A program made the position numbers and the translations under genes. Positions 53,398 through 62,193 of a stretch of 64,000 bases of DNA are shown piece after piece; position 1 is the first letter of the stretch, and the number at the start of each line of letters is the position of its first letter. Origin of the DNA: Paenibacillus sp. EZ-K15 (GTDB taxonomy: Bacteria > Bacillota > Bacilli > Paenibacillales > Paenibacillaceae); NCBI RefSeq assembly GCF_002573715.1, contig NZ_PDHM01000017.1:1-64000 (forward strand), given 5' to 3'. The notes under the pieces were generated by a model. It saw only the letters and a list, made by a program, of their open reading frames with translations, did not search any database and was not told the DNA's origin.

Positions 53398-53412
53398 GCA
53401 ATTATCGTGCCA
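53398..53412 (-). promoter_or_regulatory. Sigma-54 promoter of rocA
   Basis: Read on the minus strand, TGGCACGATAATTGC matches the -24/-12 consensus exactly. Confidence 0.85.
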
Positions 53413-53433
53413 ACTGTGCTTGTTTCTTTCGTC

Positions 53434-53448
53434 TGGAACGATTTTTGC
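53434..53448 (+). promoter_or_regulatory. Sigma-54 promoter of putB
   Basis: TGGAACGATTTTTGC differs from the consensus by one base in the -24 box. It is back-to-back with the rocA promoter, only 21 bases away. Confidence 0.75.
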
Positions 53449-53471
53449 TTGCAGTTTAACCTGGTAAAGAT

Positions 53472-53489
53472 TCATTGCACGAGCAATGA
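53472..53489. promoter_or_regulatory. Perfect inverted repeat between the putB promoter and start
   Basis: TCATTGC and GCAATGA flank ACGA. It could be the binding site of the sigma-54 activator, placed downstream as RocR-type sites sometimes are. Confidence 0.4.
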
Positions 53490-53512
53490 CAGCCTGAAAG
53501 GAGAAATCAACC

Positions 53513-54433
53513 GTGGATAGTACTGAACTCTATCGAAAAGTATTATTATCAGTTTCCGGCAATAAACTGGTCGAGAATCTTGCCCTTCGGTACGGCCGTA
53601 AATTAGCAGCTAAATTCATTGCAGGTAACAGCTTGGAGGAAGCGTTGGATGAAATTGAGAGGTTGAACGAGAAAGGGATCATCGTCACATTGGATCATCT
53701 GGGGGAGGGAATCACACAGTTATCGGAAGCTGCAGGCTACAGAGAGGAATATATACGCTTAATTTATGGGATCGCCATGCGGAAGGTGAACTCCAACGTA
53801 TCGCTGAAGCCAACGCAGATGGGCTTGGCCATTGATCCGGAAGCATGCTATAGCAACATTCGGGACATCGTCATCCAGGCTGAACAAGATAACAATTTCG
53901 TACGGATTGATATGGAGGATTCCCCCTTTACACAAGCGACAATCGATATCGTTCTTCGCCTTCACGGGGAGGGATTAACCAATGTCGGGACTGTGATTCA
54001 AGCCTACTTGCTGCGTTCACGAGAAGATGTGAAGCGATTGATTGAAGCTGGTGTAAACCTCCGTCTCGTAAAAGGAGCGTACAAGGAGCCGGCATCCGTT
54101 GCCTATCAGCAAATGAGCGAAGTCATCGATAACTTCAAAGCCCTCATTCAAATGCACCTTGACCAAGGCGTGTATACCGCCATTGCCTCGCATGATGATC
54201 GCATCATCGATTGGGTCAAGGGATATGCTCTTAAGAACGGCATCCCGAACGATGCCTACGAATTCCAGATGTTGTACGGCCTGCGAATGAACGACCAGGC
54301 GCAATTGGCGAAGGAAGGCTACCGAATCCGCTGCTATATGCCTTACGGCAGCATGTGGTACCCGTACTACACCCGACGGCTGGCAGAAAAGCCTGCTAAT
54401 CTATGGATGGTCGTCAAAAATATGTTCAAATGA
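53513..54433 (+). CDS. putB: Proline dehydrogenase
   Basis: This FAD enzyme converts proline to pyrroline-5-carboxylate. At 306 residues it is the single-function Gram-positive form. Barrel motifs are visible: VSLKPTQMGLAIDPEACYSN, NFVRIDMEDSPFTQATIDIV, LRLVKGAYKEPASVAYQQMS, then FQMLYGLRMNDQAQLAKEGY. The C-terminal WYPYYTRRLAEKPANLW holds the conserved substrate-binding arginines. The start is a GTG with AAAGGAG upstream. The product feeds RocA, encoded divergently. Confidence 0.95.
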   Translation: MDSTELYRKVLLSVSGNKLVENLALRYGRKLAAKFIAGNSLEEALDEIERLNEKGIIVTLDHLGEGITQLSEAAGYREEYIRLIYGIAMRKVNSNVSLKPTQMGLAIDPEACYSNIRDIVIQAEQDNNFVRIDMEDSPFTQATIDIVLRLHGEGLTNVGTVIQAYLLRSREDVKRLIEAGVNLRLVKGAYKEPASVAYQQMSEVIDNFKALIQMHLDQGVYTAIASHDDRIIDWVKGYALKNGIPNDAYEFQMLYGLRMNDQAQLAKEGYRIRCYMPYGSMWYPYYTRRLAEKPANLWMVVKNMFK

Positions 54434-54462
54434 TTTACACTGGAAAACAGGCCCGGTATAAT
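54434..54462 (+). promoter_or_regulatory. SigA promoter of the sigma-54 activator gene
   Basis: TTTACA and TATAAT are spaced by 17 bases, starting right at the putB stop codon. The activator thus has its own housekeeping promoter. Confidence 0.65.
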
Positions 54463-54478
54463 GGCCCTAATACAAGAT

Positions 54479-54492
54479 TGTAAGCATTTACA
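54479..54492. promoter_or_regulatory. Candidate cre site before the activator gene
   Basis: TGTAAGCATTTACA matches the cre consensus except at one central G. It lies just downstream of the promoter, where CcpA would act as a roadblock. Confidence 0.4.
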
Positions 54493-54518
54493 TTTCCCAT
54501 AAAATAGGGGGCAATCGA

Positions 54519-56258
54519 ATGAAGCATCAATTGCCGGTCGTGGAGCATTTCATCCGCACGGACTGCATAATTGTAGATCTGACCGACCTTGTAGCCATCC
54601 GGGGTGCGCGGATGGCTGCCGAGTTTACCCCTGTTTTTGTCAGGGATGAGTCCGGTCAATATGCACTGCTGCCTGTATCGGCCGCCGAAACCATTCTGAA
54701 TGTTCAAGATATCTTGATCAACGTCAAGACGGTAAACACAGATGATCCGTTAACGAAAGTCTCTGCTGCCTTCAACTCTTGTTCATTGGCGATCGTTCTT
54801 AACGACGGCAAGGCTCTCGGTTACCTTTCCGCACAGGATGTTATGGATGCGGTGGTGCAGGCTCACCGGGTGCTGGAGGCTTATTTTGCAACAACGCTGG
54901 ATACCTTGGACCCGGACGTTGCCATTACGCTGATTGACGAGGAAGGATGTGTAGCCGTCTGGACATCAGGTGCGGAGCATATATTCTCCATTCCGAAAGA
55001 CGATATCATCGGCAAGCCTGCTTCGGATTTCTTTCCCGTCGATCGTCTGCAGTCTCTTCGCACGCTCGAAACCGGCCAGCCCGCCCATAAAATGCAGCAT
55101 CGGCCGCGGCACGACCTGTTCGTCCTAATTAATTCGAATCCGGTTACTCTCGAGGATCGGATTATTGGCGCCGTTGCGGCGGAATCAGACCTGACCACCC
55201 AAATGCGGCTGCATCAAGAGCTGCTGCAGATGACAAGCAAGGTCCATCATCTTCAGAAAGAAGTGGCCCTGCTGAACCCTGCGGCAGACCCATTTCAGCA
55301 TATCAAGGGAACGAGCCGCGCGATTAAACACAGTATCGAAACAATCAAGAAGATCAGTTCGACGAAAGCGACGGTGCTTATCCTGGGTGAGAGCGGTACC
55401 GGAAAAGAATTATTCGCGAAGGCGATCCACGAGTCCCGCGAGTCGATGAACGCCCCCTTCATTGCAATCAATTGCGGAGCCATACCAGCCGCACTGTTCG
55501 AGAGCGAATTATTTGGCTACGAACGGGGCGCTTTCTCAGGTGCAGACCCGAAAGGGAAGAAAGGAAAGATCGAACTGGCCCGCGGCGGCACCCTATTCCT
55601 TGACGAGATCGGGGAAATGCCTCTTGATCTTCAGGTCAAGCTGCTGCGCGTGCTCCAAGAGCGGAGTTACTTCCCGGTCGGCGGCACGAAGTTGCTGCAG
55701 GCCGACTGCCGGATTATCGCGGCCACAAACCGTGATTTGAAGCGGATGATTGATGACGGCAGCTTTCGCGAGGACCTATATTACCGGCTAAACGTCGTAA
55801 CGTTGGAGGTTCCCCCCTTACGCGACCGCAAAGAAGATATTTACGAGCTGACACAGTCCTTTCTTCACGAATTCTCGCTCGTTTATGGCCGCCATATTCA
55901 TTCGTTTACGCCGGAGGTATTCGAGGATTTGCTTCATTACGATTGGCCTGGCAACATCCGCGAGCTGCGCAACACCATTGAGCGCCTCGTCATCTTCTCT
56001 ACCGAAGGAGAGATTCGGCGCGAATATTTGCCAGACCATATTTATTCCGGCGATAAGAGTCCGCAGCCGGGAGAGGATGTTGGTCCAAGTACCGGACCCA
56101 TCAACGGTGCTACTTACCAGGCTAGGCTTGACGAATACGAGCGGAACCTAATGCGTGAGGCGCTTGAAGCGGTCAACGGGAACAAGTACACGCTGGCTAA
56201 GCAGCTCGGCATTTCTCGGGCTACGCTCTACAATAAGCTCAAACGGCTGAAACTGTGA
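54519..56258 (+). CDS. Sigma-54-dependent activator (CBS-PAS-AAA+-Fis; RocR/PrdR type)
   Basis: Residues 70-120 look like a CBS motif (DDPLTKVSAAFNSCSLAIVL), and 135-225 a PAS domain. The AAA+ domain follows with Walker A GESGTGKELFAKAIHESRES and the sigma-54 contact loop ERGAFSGADP. In that loop the usual GAFTGA reads GAFSGA, a known variant. Walker B is GTLFLDEIGEMPLDLQVKLL. The C-terminal Fis-type helix-turn-helix is NKYTLAKQLGISRATLYNKL. It probably activates putB, rocA and the aspartase-fold gene in response to proline or a metabolite. Confidence 0.93.
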   Translation: MKHQLPVVEHFIRTDCIIVDLTDLVAIRGARMAAEFTPVFVRDESGQYALLPVSAAETILNVQDILINVKTVNTDDPLTKVSAAFNSCSLAIVLNDGKALGYLSAQDVMDAVVQAHRVLEAYFATTLDTLDPDVAITLIDEEGCVAVWTSGAEHIFSIPKDDIIGKPASDFFPVDRLQSLRTLETGQPAHKMQHRPRHDLFVLINSNPVTLEDRIIGAVAAESDLTTQMRLHQELLQMTSKVHHLQKEVALLNPAADPFQHIKGTSRAIKHSIETIKKISSTKATVLILGESGTGKELFAKAIHESRESMNAPFIAINCGAIPAALFESELFGYERGAFSGADPKGKKGKIELARGGTLFLDEIGEMPLDLQVKLLRVLQERSYFPVGGTKLLQADCRIIAATNRDLKRMIDDGSFREDLYYRLNVVTLEVPPLRDRKEDIYELTQSFLHEFSLVYGRHIHSFTPEVFEDLLHYDWPGNIRELRNTIERLVIFSTEGEIRREYLPDHIYSGDKSPQPGEDVGPSTGPINGATYQARLDEYERNLMREALEAVNGNKYTLAKQLGISRATLYNKLKRLKL

Positions 56259-56278
56259 AATTAGCTTGGATGGACGAT

Positions 56279-56294
56279 GTCTAATATTTTGGAC
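56279..56294. promoter_or_regulatory. Palindrome shared with the rpoN upstream region
   Basis: GTCTAATATTTTGGAC differs by one base from the perfect palindrome at 51726-51741. A further TGTCTAAAATTG half-site follows at 56309. Confidence 0.45.
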
Positions 56295-56328
56295 ACTTCA
56301 ATTTTGAATGTCTAAAATTGCATACATA

Positions 56329-56436
56329 ATGGAATTATCAGCCAATTATGAATCATACACGCTTGTACTCTTGCTTTTCTTGCTGACTTCCATCGTATTG
56401 ATCTTGAAAAAGGTAGATTGGCGTGTTGAGAAGTAG
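56329..56436 (+). CDS. Possible 35-residue single-helix membrane protein
   Basis: The frame reads MELSANYESYTLVLLLFLLT, then SIVLILKKVDWRVEK. It has one membrane helix and a charged C-terminus, a common layout for small membrane peptides. No ribosome binding site is evident, so it is tentative. The rest of 56259-56651 holds a hairpin and no other gene. Confidence 0.25.
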   Translation: MELSANYESYTLVLLLFLLTSIVLILKKVDWRVEK

Positions 56437-56532
56437 GAGAAGTTCTGTCCCTGTGACTCGTTAAGTCAATGAAAGGTTGCCCATCCTTCCTATTGCGGTT
56501 ATAAGGGGCTGTTCATTATTTTCCAAAAACGA

Positions 56533-56564
56533 GAGGCAGCTGATCGTTTGATCAGCCGCCTCTT
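56533..56564. terminator. Hairpin terminator
   Basis: GAGGC-GCTGATC and GATCAGC-GCCTC arms around GTTT are followed by TTTATC. It could end transcription of the activator gene 275 bases upstream. Confidence 0.55.
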
Positions 56565-56651
56565 TATCATGGTTCAACTACCGTATCCAGTTAGCTAAAT
56601 GAACTCTATTTCTCTAGCTTGTCATTGAATGTTATTTCAACCTCTGATAGG

Positions 56652-56809
56652 CTAATCACGGATCTCAAGCTTTCGTTTCTGTAGTCCATACAAACCAGCA
56701 GCAATCGCCATAAAGATTGCGCTGGATGCCACGCCGAGTTGCAAACCGTACCGTTCGACCACCACGCCTCCGACGATGGGACCGATAATCTGTCCAGAGG
56801 CAAAAAAGC
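56652..56809 (-). pseudogene. C-terminal remnant of an MFS transporter gene
   Basis: The minus strand encodes FFASGQIIGPIVGGVVVERY and then GLQLGVASSAIFMAIAAGLY, GLQKRKLEIRD and a stop. This is the last two helices of an MFS pump. The remainder is replaced by the adjacent stalk-domain gene, whose stop codon abuts it. Confidence 0.6.
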
Positions 56810-56815
56810 AGCTTC

Positions 56816-58042
56816 TTATTTCATGTCCTTCCAGCTTTTGAAATCGTGAATGGCGAAGCCGGCATAGCTTGCGTAGTGCGCCAATTGATTATGGGCGGAC
56901 TGCAACTCTTTTTCCATCACTTCGCTGCTCATGGAATAGAATGAGACCCGCGGCCCCTCTTTGCTTTCGAGCGTTTCTACAGCAACAACAACTTTCTTCT
57001 TCAACGTGGAGGCTTCTCTCAGTATGGCCTGTGCATTCTTCACAATTCCATTGCTGCCTAACGCATGATTCCGATAATTCATGATGACTAGGCAATCGAA
57101 CTTCTCCAGCATCCATGCGCTCATACTGTAATCCTTCCCCGGTACATTAATCGTATTTAGCCAAAACGGAACGTCGATCGCAATGTTCAATCCGCTCCCT
57201 TTGGTCTCTTTCTCGATCAGTCTTAAATTATCCATCCAGCTTTCAAGAATCGTCTTATTGTCCTTTGTCCATTCACTTAGCGCATAAGGTTCAATATCGA
57301 AATGCAAACCCGAAAAGCTTGCTTCCGGGCCAACAGCGGCGTTATAGGCTTTAACCCACGCTATAAATTTTTGAATATCCTCCTGCTTAGACCTATAGGC
57401 CCATTCGGGACGACCCTCAAGTGCCTCCACTTGAATTCCTTCGCTCTTCGCTTTTCGAATAAAGCCCTCATATATTGCTGGATCTATATCTCTATCAACC
57501 TGAAGGTAAATATCCGTTAACCCTTTTATTCTTGCAAAGCTTATAATTTTATCTTGATCCTGTTTCAGGATGTTGCTGTCCCATATCCATGTTCCTTTCG
57601 GAACACGAGCAACTGAGGTCATGATGCTCACCAGATTGTTTGAGGGCTGCCAATCCACAATTGAATGCAAGGCTTCACTAATAAAGCGAAGCGGAACCAT
57701 CGTGCGACCGTTTTTGAGCACCGCCGACCCTTCAAAGTCTACTCTTTTTCCATTCACCAGTGCATGATTATCGCCAATCACCAATATAATGATGTCACGG
57801 TTAAGCAAGATCGTGATTTGTTTTAATTTTCCGTTCCATTTCGTATTTGCTCCGAGCTTGTCGGATACAAAAGCAAGTGGAACCATCGTAAGGTTGGTTT
57901 TTTGATCGACGTATGGGTGTTCATCTGGGAATTGTACTTCACGGCCATCCACGGATACTCGGACTTTAGAAGCGTAGATAGCGGGGGTAAACGCAGCTAA
58001 ACATAGCATGATAGCTAACGTGCATACTAGCAATTTTCTCAT
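56816..58042 (-). CDS. Secreted protein with copper-amine-oxidase-like stalk domain and a barrel-like domain
   Basis: A signal peptide (LLVCTLAIMLCLAAFTPAIY, then ASKV) is followed by the beta-rich stalk domain common in Paenibacillus surface proteins (VPLAFVSDKLGANTKWNGKL and VPLRFISEALHSIVDWQPSN). Residues 150-400 resemble a TIM-barrel hydrolase-like region (GLHFDIEPYALSEWTKDN with an acidic pair, then CLVIMNYRNHAL). The second domain's family is uncertain. GAGGAAG precedes the ATG at 58042. It is probably exported and cell-wall associated. Confidence 0.75.
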   Translation of the reverse strand: MRKLLVCTLAIMLCLAAFTPAIYASKVRVSVDGREVQFPDEHPYVDQKTNLTMVPLAFVSDKLGANTKWNGKLKQITILLNRDIIILVIGDNHALVNGKRVDFEGSAVLKNGRTMVPLRFISEALHSIVDWQPSNNLVSIMTSVARVPKGTWIWDSNILKQDQDKIISFARIKGLTDIYLQVDRDIDPAIYEGFIRKAKSEGIQVEALEGRPEWAYRSKQEDIQKFIAWVKAYNAAVGPEASFSGLHFDIEPYALSEWTKDNKTILESWMDNLRLIEKETKGSGLNIAIDVPFWLNTINVPGKDYSMSAWMLEKFDCLVIMNYRNHALGSNGIVKNAQAILREASTLKKKVVVAVETLESKEGPRVSFYSMSSEVMEKELQSAHNQLAHYASYAGFAIHDFKSWKDMK

Positions 58043-58382
58043 GTGTGACTTCCTCATCTTATTTTTTTATTTTCCTTACTGTGCACGCAATGTTCGACAA
58101 TGAGATTATAAGGTACGTAATAATTGGTAACAAGAACAACGACGCAACGAAGCGCCGTTGTTCTTCTGATACTTCCAAGTTATATATGGAGCTTCGGTTT
58201 CCAGCGTTATTTTTTGAGCGTAATCCTGCAGGTCTTCTATCCTTGATCCAGTATCGTTTTACGCCGAGAGCCGCATTAATAACATTCCTTTTTCACCAAA
58301 AAATAATAGACTTATGTTGTTTTTTATATCAAGACTATTTTAGACGGTGTATAACTGGTCGCCATACTTTTCACTTAAAAAT
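58043..58382. other. Intergenic region with one hairpin
   Basis: AGAACAACG and CGTTGTTCT arms at about 58133-58163 form a strong hairpin. No gene is recognised. Confidence 0.4.
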
Positions 58383-58745
58383 TTATTGTGTGTGGGCCTC
58401 AAGAGCTTCTATAGCTGCTTCAATAGAAGCAATGCGTCTTTCAAGTAACGTCTTTTGAGGACTACATTCTTTAGCTTTTTCATACTGTTTTTCTACAGAT
58501 GGAAGAATACCAATTATAACCTTTCGGGCTTCAAGGATGTTTTCCTTTTCGTATGAAAAATCTGCTCCATGCCAAGCATTTTCTAGACTATCTAAGGCGA
58601 TTTTCACTGCATCCAGTCGTTTCTTAACGAGGGTTGCGTTTGTTCCTTTCTCAATCATATTCTTGTAGGCATGTTCTAGTTTGCTTAAAGTTGACTGCAT
58701 CGATTTTATCAACAATGTTTGGCGTTCTGGGCTAACAGCTTTCAT
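58383..58745 (-). CDS. Helical protein of unknown function
   Basis: This 120-residue protein is predicted to be almost all helix, with heptad-like stretches (LLIKSMQSTLSKLEHAYKNM, TLLERRIASIEAAIEALEAH). There are no membrane segments or cofactor motifs. GAGGTG lies eight bases before the ATG at 58745. I do not recognise the family. Confidence 0.55.
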   Translation of the reverse strand: MKAVSPERQTLLIKSMQSTLSKLEHAYKNMIEKGTNATLVKKRLDAVKIALDSLENAWHGADFSYEKENILEARKVIIGILPSVEKQYEKAKECSPQKTLLERRIASIEAAIEALEAHTQ

Positions 58746-59400
58746 TTTTCTCACACCTCACTTCCTTATGTATTGTACTGAACGTAAGGCGCTGATCCCA
58801 TAGGTCGCTGCACCCAACTCGTGAGCGATTACATGCGTCAAAGCCAGGGTCTGCCCGGCAGCGTGTGCGGCGTTAGCTTCAAAGGCGGCCTTACTTGAGT
58901 GAGTTCAATCACTCGACGATGGCGGTCTTCATTTGGTTGTGCTTGCACGAATTAATGTAGCTCATGTTGTGCGCAATCGGCTGCCTATATCGCAAGAAGA
59001 GGATAATCCGTATCCTGCAATGTACCGCCCGACTCATAGTGACGAAGCTAGGGTCTCCCATTACAAACCCCTTCCTTTCGATTCCAATATAAGTGTACAA
59101 CATTTATGCAAGTGCAAAGATAAAACTGACATACCCTTGATTTCCCTAATATCAATATAAAAAGATTATCGAAGTACTTTAATGTTTTCTCTAAAGATTG
59201 TTTGAATCATATGAGGTACATTAGATCATTCTACTCTATTTGTAATGACACAATTATGGCTACAAAAATGATCTATCAGGTTTTTCGGCTTTGTTGATGT
59301 GTTTTTCAACTATAGTGCCCTTTAGCTCAATAATCTGTTGATGTTATTCAATTAGAAGCTCTTGTCATCGAGTCACAACAAGAACTTATATACTTAGAAT
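58746..59400. other. Intergenic region with possible coding debris
   Basis: At about 58915-59090 the plus strand reads GGLHLVVLARINVAHVVRNR and LPISQEEDNPYPAMYRPTHS without a start or clear family. It may be a decayed gene. Nothing else is seen up to the repeat at 59401. Confidence 0.3.
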
Positions 59401-59482
59401 GAAAAAAGCCGCGGTGTTCGCGACTTCTTATACTTGTATGTTCTTGTCCTCCGACATGGGTTCAGTCGTGTCGGAGGACAAG
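59401..59482 (+). repeat. Dispersed intergenic repeat, copy D, with extra hairpin
   Basis: GAAAAAAGCCGC pairs with GCGAC, and TTCTTGTCCTCCGACA follows. Here the last part has an exact inverted copy: CTTGTCCTCCGACA (59443-59456) and TGTCGGAGGACAAG (59469-59482). Confidence 0.65.
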
Positions 59483-59548
59483 GTAGTGTGGAAAACAGTG
59501 AATGCATAACTTTCTCCTGCTCTGTGGGCAATTCCCCTCGGGCCGGGA

Positions 59549-60170
59549 CTAATAAGCAATGCAGACACGCGATCTGACGAATACCTTGCTCTCGATCTGA
59601 CAAAAAGCCAATGCTGCCGTAGCCGCAACGGAGATGACGCTGCCGTCTTGCGGCAGATAATCGCGTTCAACGCGATACGGGATTGGACGCTCCTCGTTTA
59701 CTAGGTGAGTTGGACAGATGATCGTCCATTCCAGTTCCGTTGCTAGAAGGTTCTCCTATACGCTGCGATGTTCGGACGCCCCGCGGGTCGTCTTGCGTTT
59801 GGATTCGCCGGATTGGTATCGCAGCATGCGAGGGTCGGTTCGGCTCTGCAGGATGCTAGCCGTCCCGATCGTAACGATCCGCTTTACACCTTCTCTGCGC
59901 ATGGCATCAATAATTAGCGGTAAAGGATTCCGATAAAACGAATCCCCCGTCCGTGCTTAGAGCGCTGACGACAACGTCGATTCCTCGAATCGATCGTTCG
60001 ATATCGCTGCGATTTAGGACATCGCCTCGAATGATTGTTATATGGTCGTTCGCCCCGGCCAACTTCTCTGACGTACGCGCAAGCACGGTAACGCAATATC
60101 CCGCTTCCAATGCTTGAGCGACGATTCGGCTGCCGACTCGGCCTGTCGCGCCTAGGATCAGAACGTTCAT
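59549..60170 (-). pseudogene. NAD(P)-binding (NmrA/SDR-like) protein gene with frameshifts
   Basis: The N-terminus is intact: MNVLILGATGRVGSRIVAQA, then TIIRGDVLNRSDIERSIRGI and DVVVSALS. After TDGG the frame is lost near 59930. It resumes in another frame as LIIDAMRREGVKRIVTIGTA, then changes again to LATELEWTIICPTHLVNEER and SVAATAALAFCQIESKVFVR. At least two frameshifts break it. It overlaps the end of the MFS remnant by four bases (ATGA). Confidence 0.75.
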
Positions 60171-60382
60171 GAGAAAGACCTCGCTGTCTCTTCTCCCTTT
60201 CGAGACTGTCTCGGGACAGCCAACACTTGCACGACGATCATGAGCGTATTTATCGCGATCATTCCAACGATAGCCAAGGAGAAGTCGTCCAAAATAGGCG
60301 AAATTGAGTTAATCGCGAGACGCAAATTCAGCGCCGCTATAAGTAAAGCGATGATCATAAGAGCGCCTTCTGTTTTTTTCAT
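60167..60382 (-). pseudogene. MFS transporter with a large internal deletion
   Basis: Residues 1-32 (MKKTEGALMIIALLIAALNL, RLAINSISPIL) match the start of CynX/NimT-type MFS transporters. The next 36 residues look like a last helix and tail. About 300 residues between are missing. GGAG lies before the ATG at 60382, so a 71-residue product could be made. Confidence 0.6.
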
Positions 60383-60568
60383 GCCATTCACTCCTATTAT
60401 TCGATATATTTGCATGTGATACGTGCTATTATGAATCTGACTTATGTAATTGCGAAGTACATGGCGAAATTACCGCGCATCTCCCATTGAGTCGAATCTA
60501 CGAACAGTGCGAATCCAGCCAAGAACACCTGTACCGCGATGCAGATCGAAAAAAGCACGTTCAATATG

Positions 60569-61282
60569 CTAAAACCTAGCCGCGCGAATGGAGTAGGGGT
60601 ACGGATCCAATTGAAACTCCCCTTCTTTAGGATCGAGTATCGTCATTCGAATAGGGTAAACTTCCGGAATCTTCATCGAAGGATACCATCCGATCGCCAT
60701 ATCCCCCAGGATGAACATTCCGTGCTCATCACCGAGCATTTGAAACGTCTTTCCGTCTCCGATATAAGGCGTGACGTCAAATCGAGAATCTAGGCGCTGA
60801 ATGGCCTCCGATACGCTGCCGCGAAGCGGAAAGCCGATCTCGCTGACATTCAGAATGGATTCGTGATCAAAAGGCTCTGTTGAGGCATTGTCCATTCGAT
60901 GCCGAGCGATGAACTCCACCAGATTCCCCGAAGGATCTTCGAAATAGAAGGCATGCGCATCCGTTCCTTCGAAATATGCGATATCTTTATTTGCCTGGAT
61001 TCCTGCGTATGGAAGGGGAACAGCGGAAAGCACCTGACAGCCTTTGGTCAGAAGCCAGCTTTTCGCTTCGCGAATTTGGTTCTCGGGGATATTCATTGCC
61101 AAATGATAGGACGGCAGTATCCCTCCCTCCTCCTCGTGAACGAAAGTCAATCGCGTTTCTCCGGCAATGATCGTGATTGAATGTTCCGATATATCTGCTA
61201 AAGCAAATCCAAGTTTTTCTGTGTAGAACACCTTCATTTCAGCTAACCGGGCGGTTCTCAGTTCCAATTCGATGATTCTCAT
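60569..61282 (-). CDS. VOC (glyoxalase/dioxygenase) superfamily protein
   Basis: This 237-residue protein has a clear first VOC domain (MRIIELELRTARLAEMKVFY, FYFEDPSGNLVEFIARH) and a second, more divergent half. VOC proteins use a metal for glyoxalase, dioxygenase or fosfomycin-resistance-type chemistry; the substrate is unknown. Its start overlaps the sigma factor stop by four bases, so the two are coupled. It probably belongs to the ECF41 regulon. Confidence 0.82.
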   Translation of the reverse strand: MRIIELELRTARLAEMKVFYTEKLGFALADISEHSITIIAGETRLTFVHEEEGGILPSYHLAMNIPENQIREAKSWLLTKGCQVLSAVPLPYAGIQANKDIAYFEGTDAHAFYFEDPSGNLVEFIARHRMDNASTEPFDHESILNVSEIGFPLRGSVSEAIQRLDSRFDVTPYIGDGKTFQMLGDEHGMFILGDMAIGWYPSMKIPEVYPIRMTILDPKEGEFQLDPYPYSIRAARF

Positions 61283-62166
61283 CTTACTACCTCCTCCATA
61301 TACTTGAGTTTGTCAGGATTTGCAACTACATAGATGGAATGAATCCGACTGTCCGAAGCCTCGAACGAATATACGTATGCAATGCGTCCATCGATCATCA
61401 TTACGATTCCCGGGCTTCCGTTCACCGTAGTGATGATATAGGAATAATGGCTGTCCGGACGCCCGAACCAATCCATCCATTGCATATAAAACGGAATGAC
61501 TCGCGTCGCTCCGATAACGGGCTTCTGCGCGGCCGGCGCTTTGCCACCTCCATCTGTATAATGGACGGCGTCAGGAGACAGCAACTGCAACAGGCGGTTC
61601 GCATCCCCCGCGATCACGCTTTGGATGAATTGCCGCACTTGCGTCTCCGTAACGGTGCTCGTTGCTATGTCCGGCGGTTCATCGCGGATACCTTTCTTGG
61701 CCCGATGGAAAATTTGCCTGCAATTGAAGCTGCTTTTCCCCACCATGCCTGCAATCTCGTCGTAAGGATATTGAAATATTTCCCGCAGGAGAAACACTGC
61801 CCGCTCGACCGCGCTTAGCTGTTGCAGAAGCATCAGATAGGCCGTTGAGATCGTTTCCCTTTGTTGATAAATTTCAGAAGGGTCCAAGCTTACTTCTTCA
61901 AGATACACGAGTGGCTCCGGCAACCAAGTCCCAACGTAAACTTCCCGTTGTTTCGCGGACGATTGCAACAGGTTCAGGCAACGGTTCGTTACGATTTTGC
62001 ACAAGTATGCCTTTACGTTCCGGATATTTGCGTCCGAAGGCAATTGGTTCATCGCCAGGAAAGCATCCTGTACGATGTCTTCCGCATCCATGACGCTTCC
62101 GAGCATTCGATACGCCAGTGAGAACATTAACGTCCGATAAGTTTGATATAGTTGTTCCGTGTCCAT
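61279..62166 (-). CDS. ECF41-type sigma factor (SigJ-like) with SnoaL-like C-terminal domain
   Basis: Region 2 is seen as YRTLMFSLAYRMLGSVMDAE and DIVQDAFLAM, region 4 as LSAVERAVFLLREIFQYPYD and EIAGMVGKSSFNCRQIFHRA. A C-terminal SnoaL-like domain of about 110 residues follows, with DGGGKAPAA and NPDKL, both hallmarks of ECF41. In this group the extension itself controls activity instead of a membrane anti-sigma factor. A matching promoter lies upstream of the operon. Confidence 0.92.
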   Translation of the reverse strand: MDTEQLYQTYRTLMFSLAYRMLGSVMDAEDIVQDAFLAMNQLPSDANIRNVKAYLCKIVTNRCLNLLQSSAKQREVYVGTWLPEPLVYLEEVSLDPSEIYQQRETISTAYLMLLQQLSAVERAVFLLREIFQYPYDEIAGMVGKSSFNCRQIFHRAKKGIRDEPPDIATSTVTETQVRQFIQSVIAGDANRLLQLLSPDAVHYTDGGGKAPAAQKPVIGATRVIPFYMQWMDWFGRPDSHYSYIITTVNGSPGIVMMIDGRIAYVYSFEASDSRIHSIYVVANPDKLKYMEEVVR

Positions 62167-62193
62167 ACAGACCTCCTTTTCGAAATCGTCCGT

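Noticed and set aside
54519..54900. Two complete CBS motifs in the sigma-54 activator
   Set aside because: Only one CBS-like segment is clear; the first 65 residues do not show the motif.
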